Origin: Bacteroidota bacterium
GTDB taxonomy: Bacteria; Bacteroidota; Bacteroidia; Chitinophagales; Chitinophagaceae
Length of the DNA stretch: 64,000 bases
Reading direction: 5' to 3'
Assembly (NCBI GenBank): GCA_023386045.1
Contig: JAEWKK010000010.1
Span: 62,001-126,000, forward strand
Shown: positions 59,372 through 64,000 of the stretch, piece by piece
How positions within the stretch are numbered: position 1 is the stretch's first letter
Layout: every line of letters starts with the position of its first letter
Position numbers and translations under genes: made by a program
The notes under the pieces: generated by a model
Databases searched by the model: none
What the model was told of the DNA's origin: nothing
What the model saw: only the letters and a program-made list of their open reading frames with translations

Positions 59372-60422
59372 TTGTCAATTGATTTATGATGGGTATTAAA
59401 ACTTTTGCTTCAACAATTTCAGTGTTCAGTTGCCTGATCTCAAATTTGGCCTTCTCGCCATAGATCAATCCCAGCCTGTCCTGTGTGCTGGAGAGTCCGA
59501 AGCCAGAACCGGAACTTCTTCCATTCAAATGACCGGTGTTCTGTACACTGAGGCGGTGAAAATTTCCTTTGAAATCTGAAACGATGCGCACCACGCCACC
59601 CCTCACCTGCTTGCTGATGCCATGCTTGATGGCATTCTCGACAAGTGTCTGTAACATCATTGGTGGTACCTGCTGGTCCAGTGTGTCGTCATCAATTTCA
59701 TATTCCACTTTTAAGCGGTCTTCAAAACGCATGTTCTCCAGTGCCAGGTAATCTTTTACGATCTTCAATTCATCTTCAAGACTTACAGTTTCTCCTTTCT
59801 CTGCACTGAGGCTGCTGCGAAGGATGTTGCTCAATTCTGTGATGGCTCTTCGGGCACGTGCGGGATTTTCATCAATCAATGCGCGAATGCTGTTCAATGC
59901 ATTGAAAATAAAATGCGGGTTGATGTGAGCTTTGATGGTTTTCAGTTCCAGTTCCTTTACCAGTGCTTCCAGTTTGATGGTATCCATCTGCTGCTTGCGT
60001 GTTTTGGCCATGAAGTGGTACATGAAATAAATAAAGCACCAGATGATGAAGAGAGAAAGATAGGAGCCGAAGTTGGTATAAAACAGTTCTTCATAACTCC
60101 AGTCCTTATCGCGCCGCAGCCTGAAGAAAAATTCGAAGGGAGTATCGCAGGCAGCAGCCATCACGGAAAATAAAATGATGAGAACCACGAAGCTGATGAT
60201 CTGTTGCCTGATTGGCTTGATCAGGATCTGTGCAGAACGGATGATCTCACGAATGAGATGTGTGAAAAGAATGCCTACTTCTACAAAAAACAAAAGGCGC
60301 TGGAGACCTCTTTCACTGAACCTGTCGGTCACAAATAAAGCAAGTGAAACATTAAAGGCGATCAGGAATCCCCATCCCACCAGCTGAAAAGCCCAATATC
60401 TCGAAAGTGAAGGTCGCCCCAT
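59349..60422 (-). CDS. LytS-type sensor histidine kinase
   Basis: The 357-residue membrane kinase has four predicted helices (about residues 10-32, 43-58, 74-92, 118-138) and then the His_kinase domain (KAHINPHFIFNALNSIRALI, phospho-acceptor His170) and a GHKL ATPase (NAIKHGI, GSGFGLSSTQDRL). The periplasmic part is short, so it may sense membrane or envelope state rather than a bound ligand. It overlaps the LytTR regulator gene by 23 bp. A CDS for another membrane or surface target is not adjacent. Start is ATG at 60422. Confidence 0.92.
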   Translation of the reverse strand: MGRPSLSRYWAFQLVGWGFLIAFNVSLALFVTDRFSERGLQRLLFFVEVGILFTHLIREIIRSAQILIKPIRQQIISFVVLIILFSVMAAACDTPFEFFFRLRRDKDWSYEELFYTNFGSYLSLFIIWCFIYFMYHFMAKTRKQQMDTIKLEALVKELELKTIKAHINPHFIFNALNSIRALIDENPARARRAITELSNILRSSLSAEKGETVSLEDELKIVKDYLALENMRFEDRLKVEYEIDDDTLDQQVPPMMLQTLVENAIKHGISKQVRGGVVRIVSDFKGNFHRLSVQNTGHLNGRSSGSGFGLSSTQDRLGLIYGEKAKFEIRQLNTEIVEAKVLIPIINQLTNEGNYNR

Positions 60423-60584
60423 AATTACAAATCTAGTCCTGACGTTGTTAAGTATTCCGCTAAATATACCAGTGGAAGATAAGTTTTACAAATGGAATAA
60501 ATACTAAGCCTTTATGAGTAGAAACCCCGATTCCATTAAAAAAAACACGCAGGGATTCTTCCTGTTGTGAATTATTGAGTTGCT

Positions 60585-62126
60585 TTGAGGCGATCCACTC
60601 CCTTGAAAGCAAAAAGAATCCATATCGTAGGCATTTTGCTATGCTCTTGCTTATTTTTCCATCAAATTTCTTATGGTCAGGGCCGCGTTGTGATCAATGA
60701 ATACATGCCATGGCCCAGCAATGGTTGTGGTGTTACCTCTGAATTTGTTGAACTCCTCAATTTTGGTCCCGGACCCGTTAACATCGGTTGCTATATTCTT
60801 ACTGATGGCGATTATTCTGTTACGATTCCTGGAAACACCATTCTTCAACCCGGACAATTTTATGTGATAGCAGGACAGAGTTTTATTCCCGCACCCTGCG
60901 CCAATATCAATGCTGATGTTGTTGCTGATCTGAACTGGAATACCTGCGGCTGTACCAGCGGCCCTATCCCTTCCACCGGCCATGGATTTTTTACTGATGG
61001 AGGTAATGCCAATGAGCAGGTGGTTTTGCTTGACCCGCAGCTGAAAGTGGTAGATGCGGTAGTGAGAAGTCTGCCGGGCGAACCTTCTTTCAATATCATG
61101 TCGGCTTATACAGTTGATTGTGATGCGCAGATCTTTAACCTTGGTCAGATGAACATTAACTATGAAACACTGGGTATGTCAACCGGAAATGGAAACAGCT
61201 TTGCCCGCAAACTGGATGGTGATTGTGGCTGGGTAAAAGATCCGCAACAAAGTGCAGGTGCCTCCAATAATACCTCAGGTGATTTCTCAGAGATCAGTTA
61301 TGCTTTTTCTTATGTGAATTCAATGGACTGCACTGAAAGTCACGGCAGTGTTCACATCAGCGTGAAGAGCAACAATTACGGTTTGGTATTCCCCATGCGC
61401 TATACATTAGCCAATGATATAGACCTTGATGGGAACTTTGATTTTAACGACGAGTATACCATGGCTACAGATTCCATCGCGCCAGACATACTGGTAGATA
61501 GTCTTGCTGCAGGCAGGTACCGGCTCACAATTGAATCGAGTAAAGGATGTTACCTGAAAAATTTTGAATTCCAGATCATCCCCTGTTCTACTCCACTCGC
61601 GGTTCAGTTGTCGGGCTTCAAAAAGACCGGCATGAATGGTAACAGTCATCAACTGGAATGGACCATTAACAATATGGAATCCCTGGAAAAACTGGTGCTG
61701 GAAAAATCTTCTGATGGTCAGCAATTCAAGGAAAGCATGACTTATAATTTTCCTCAGGCAATTTCTGGCAGGCAGTCTTTTACTGCACTTGAACCTGCAG
61801 GACCTCAATATTTCCGATTGAAGATGCTATCAAAGGATGGACGCTGGCAATTCTCTCCTGTGCTTGCAATGAATGAAACACTCAGCCTGCTAAAAACCTG
61901 GCCCAATCCTGTTAAAGACCGTTTAATGCTGGAACTCAGGGCCGCACTACCTTTTTCCCTTCCATATGAGATCTATGATCAGAATGGACAAAGGGTTTTG
62001 AGGGGAAGCTTCGAACTGAATAAAGGTCTCAACACCCTGACCATTGCCACCGGTCAGCTTTCGTCCGGCATCTACCAGTTACGGGCCAGTGGCGGTCAAC
62101 CTATTTCCTTCCGCTTTGTTAAGTAG
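60585..62126 (+). CDS. secreted lamin-tail-domain protein with T9SS sorting tail
   Basis: The 513-residue protein has a signal-like start (KRIHIVGILLCSCLFFHQISYGQ), a lamin-tail domain (GRVVINEYMPWPSNGCGV, then FVELLNFGPGPVNIGCYILTD, about residues 32-130), a mid-region of beta segments, and a T9SS type A tail (TWPNPVKDRLMLEL, then YEIYDQNGQRVLRG and LSSGIYQLR, last 80 residues). So it is exported through the type IX system and anchored or released at the surface. The start is TTG at 60585, the only candidate after the upstream in-frame stop (a second TTG lies at 60603). It precedes dxs by 58 bp. Confidence 0.85.
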   Translation: MRRSTPLKAKRIHIVGILLCSCLFFHQISYGQGRVVINEYMPWPSNGCGVTSEFVELLNFGPGPVNIGCYILTDGDYSVTIPGNTILQPGQFYVIAGQSFIPAPCANINADVVADLNWNTCGCTSGPIPSTGHGFFTDGGNANEQVVLLDPQLKVVDAVVRSLPGEPSFNIMSAYTVDCDAQIFNLGQMNINYETLGMSTGNGNSFARKLDGDCGWVKDPQQSAGASNNTSGDFSEISYAFSYVNSMDCTESHGSVHISVKSNNYGLVFPMRYTLANDIDLDGNFDFNDEYTMATDSIAPDILVDSLAAGRYRLTIESSKGCYLKNFEFQIIPCSTPLAVQLSGFKKTGMNGNSHQLEWTINNMESLEKLVLEKSSDGQQFKESMTYNFPQAISGRQSFTALEPAGPQYFRLKMLSKDGRWQFSPVLAMNETLSLLKTWPNPVKDRLMLELRAALPFSLPYEIYDQNGQRVLRGSFELNKGLNTLTIATGQLSSGIYQLRASGGQPISFRFVK

Positions 62127-62184
62127 TGAGCTGTCATCTGCTTTTGAAGAAAAAGTAGATACTTTTACACCTCAATTTATCCTG

Positions 62185-64000
62185 ATGCAAATCACTGCCG
62201 GACCTTTATTGCAAACCATCAATTCTCCTGAGGACCTGAAAAAGGTGCCAAAGGAACAGTTACACCAGGTATGCCAGGAACTGCGTCAATACATTATTGA
62301 TGTGGTAAGTGTTCATGGCGGTCATTTTGCAGCCAGCCTCGGAGTTGTTGAATTGTCGGTGGCACTTCATTATATCTATAATACACCATATGATCAATTG
62401 GTGTGGGACGTGGGCCACCAGGCCTATGGTCATAAAATACTTACAGGCAGGCGTGATGTATTTGTTAGCAATCGTAAATACAAAGGTCTCAGTGGCTTTC
62501 CCAAAAGAAGCGAAAGTGAATATGATACATTTGGCGTAGGTCATTCATCCACTTCCATTTCAGCGGCGCTTGGAATGGCTATGGCTGCCAAGTATAAAGG
62601 AGAAACAGAACGTAAATCAGTTGCCGTTATTGGTGATGGTTCCATGACAGCGGGCATGGCCTTCGAAGCCATGAACCACGCCGGTGTTGCCGATACGGAT
62701 ATGCTCATCATCCTGAATGATAACTGTATGAGCATTGATCCCAATGTAGGCGCTTTGAAAGAATACCTCACGGATATTTCCACTTCTCATACTTATAACA
62801 AGCTACGGGATGATGTATGGAACCTGATGGGTAAGCTGCCTGTTGGAAAAAAGTTCACCCGCGATATGGCCAGCAAGCTTGAAGCCAGCATCAAGGGAAT
62901 GGTGAGCAAAAGCAGTAACCTGTTTGAATCTTTGAATATCCGTTATTTCGGTCCCATTGATGGTCACAACATCACAAAGCTGGTAGATACATTGAAAGAC
63001 CTGAGAGATATTCCTGGACCCAAGTTGCTGCATATCATCACAACAAAGGGAAAAGGTTATGCACTTGCTGAAAAAGACCAGACCAAGTGGCATGCACCCG
63101 GACTTTTTGATAAGATCACTGGTGAGATCTATAAAAAGAAATTCGAACTGCCGCAGCCTCCCAAGTACCAGGATGTTTTTGGACACAGCATCATTGAACT
63201 TGCAGAGCAGAATGACAAGATTCTGGCGATCACTCCTGCCATGCCCAGTGGCTCTTCACTGAAATTCATGATGGAGAAAATGCCGGACCGCGCTTTTGAT
63301 GTAGGTATTTGCGAACAGCATGCCGTTACATTGAGCGCAGGTATGGCCACACAAGGAATGAAGGTCTTTTGCAATATCTATTCTTCATTCATGCAAAGGG
63401 CTTTTGACCAGGTGGTGCACGATGTAGCGATACAAAAACTGCCGGTGATCTTTTGTCTGGATCGCGCGGGACTGGTGGGAGAAGATGGACCTACGCATCA
63501 TGGTGCTTATGACGTTGCTTTTTTCAGATGCATTCCCAATATGATCATTTCAGCGCCAATGAATGAACAGGAATTGCGCAACTTAATGTACACTGCCCAA
63601 TTGGAGAGTACAAGACTGCCATTTGTGATCCGTTATCCAAGGGGTGAAGGTGTGATGCCGGAATGGAGAAAGCCTTTTGAAGAGATCGAAATTGGTAAGG
63701 GAAGAAAGCTGAGAGATGGAAAAGATATTGCCATCCTGAGTTTCGGTCACCCGGGGAATTTTGCAGCAGCAGCCATCAGGGAATTAAAAGCTGAAGGTAT
63801 TACTCCTGCGCATTATGATATGCGTTTTGCAAAACCGCTGGATGAAGAACTGATGCACGAAGCACTGAGCAAATATGAGAAGATCATTACTGTTGAAGAT
63901 GGAACAGTGATCGGAGGTTTTGGAAGTGCTGTTGCGGAGTTCATGGCGGAGAATAATTATAAAAATGATTTGCGCATACTGGGTATACCAGACAGGATCG
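62185..64000 (+). CDS. dxs: 1-deoxy-D-xylulose-5-phosphate synthase (3' end cut by window edge)
   Basis: About 605 codons are visible, close to the usual 620-640. The enzyme condenses pyruvate and glyceraldehyde 3-phosphate with thiamine diphosphate, the first step of the MEP isoprenoid pathway. Signatures: SVHGGHFAASLGVVELSV (about residues 33-50), GHQAYGHKILTGRR, the thiamine-binding GDGSMTAGMAFEAMNHAG and NDN, and in the second half DVGICEQHAVTLSAGMA and DRAGLVGEDGPTHHG. Start is ATG at 62185. Its product feeds prenyl diphosphates, including the substrate of the GGGP synthase at 53 kb. Confidence 0.97.
   Translation, partial: MQITAGPLLQTINSPEDLKKVPKEQLHQVCQELRQYIIDVVSVHGGHFAASLGVVELSVALHYIYNTPYDQLVWDVGHQAYGHKILTGRRDVFVSNRKYKGLSGFPKRSESEYDTFGVGHSSTSISAALGMAMAAKYKGETERKSVAVIGDGSMTAGMAFEAMNHAGVADTDMLIILNDNCMSIDPNVGALKEYLTDISTSHTYNKLRDDVWNLMGKLPVGKKFTRDMASKLEASIKGMVSKSSNLFESLNIRYFGPIDGHNITKLVDTLKDLRDIPGPKLLHIITTKGKGYALAEKDQTKWHAPGLFDKITGEIYKKKFELPQPPKYQDVFGHSIIELAEQNDKILAITPAMPSGSSLKFMMEKMPDRAFDVGICEQHAVTLSAGMATQGMKVFCNIYSSFMQRAFDQVVHDVAIQKLPVIFCLDRAGLVGEDGPTHHGAYDVAFFRCIPNMIISAPMNEQELRNLMYTAQLESTRLPFVIRYPRGEGVMPEWRKPFEEIEIGKGRKLRDGKDIAILSFGHPGNFAAAAIRELKAEGITPAHYDMRFAKPLDEELMHEALSKYEKIITVEDGTVIGGFGSAVAEFMAENNYKNDLRILGIPDRI

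Overview
The window is chromosomal DNA from a member of the Bacteroidota, most likely the family Chitinophagaceae. The evidence is a PorP/SprF-family protein next to a gliding-motility C-terminal-domain protein, a secreted protein with a type IX secretion (T9SS) C-terminal tail, a 290-residue primary sigma factor without region 1.1, TAnnTTTG-type -7 promoter elements, a geranylgeranylglyceryl phosphate synthase, and a B12-dependent ribonucleotide reductase. No taxonomic search was possible. Nearly all genes are housekeeping or envelope functions. I see no prophage, insertion sequence, CRISPR array or rRNA operon. Both edges cut genes: an amidohydrolase at the left and dxs at the right.

Layout. 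0-7.2 kb is an accessory-looking stretch of exported and small unknown proteins, with a DEDDh exonuclease and a RibD-like reductase. 7.2-11.8 kb is a marR-tolC-emrA-emrB efflux operon with a matching pair of putative operators. 11.9-15.1 kb holds a GIY-YIG protein, an LTxxQ periplasmic protein and two pseudouridine synthases. 15.1-20.6 kb is a minus-strand run of OsmC, an Rrf2 regulator, a 1-Cys peroxiredoxin, cysH, cysD, a TauE-type permease and cysN, that is, assimilatory sulfate activation to sulfite with thiol-stress functions. 20.8-26.8 kb has a VOC protein, a CDF metal transporter, an exported superoxide dismutase, an LptF/G permease and rpoD. 27-34.4 kb has a GxxExxY gene inside inverted repeats, then ffh, rpsP, rplS, tatA, gatA, a lytic transglycosylase and pabB. 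34.4-42 kb has an acidic protein, purA, a Rel/SpoT (p)ppGpp enzyme and the PorP/gliding pair. 42.2-47.6 kb is a protein-quality cluster: tRNA-Leu, tig, clpP, clpP, clpX and two tiny related proteins. 47.7-51 kb is nrdJ. 51.5-64 kb has a secreted kinase-like-motif protein, the GGGP synthase, a lipid-linked glycosyltransferase pair, two M28 peptidases, a LytTR two-component system, a lamin-tail protein and dxs.

The most unusual content is between the genes. Several families of short-unit degenerate repeats (about 7-8 bp units such as CTCACYA, GTCYATG, GTGAACTY, AACTATG and CAGATTAC words) recur in many intergenic gaps, often starting at a stop codon and sometimes forming strong hairpins. One family brackets the GxxExxY gene in inverted orientation, and one of its 27-bp arms recurs without mismatch 11 kb away in a gene-free repeat cluster. 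This looks like a repeat/gene cassette and is the best candidate here for an undescribed element. I worked by reading only; no homology search, folding or statistics were run.
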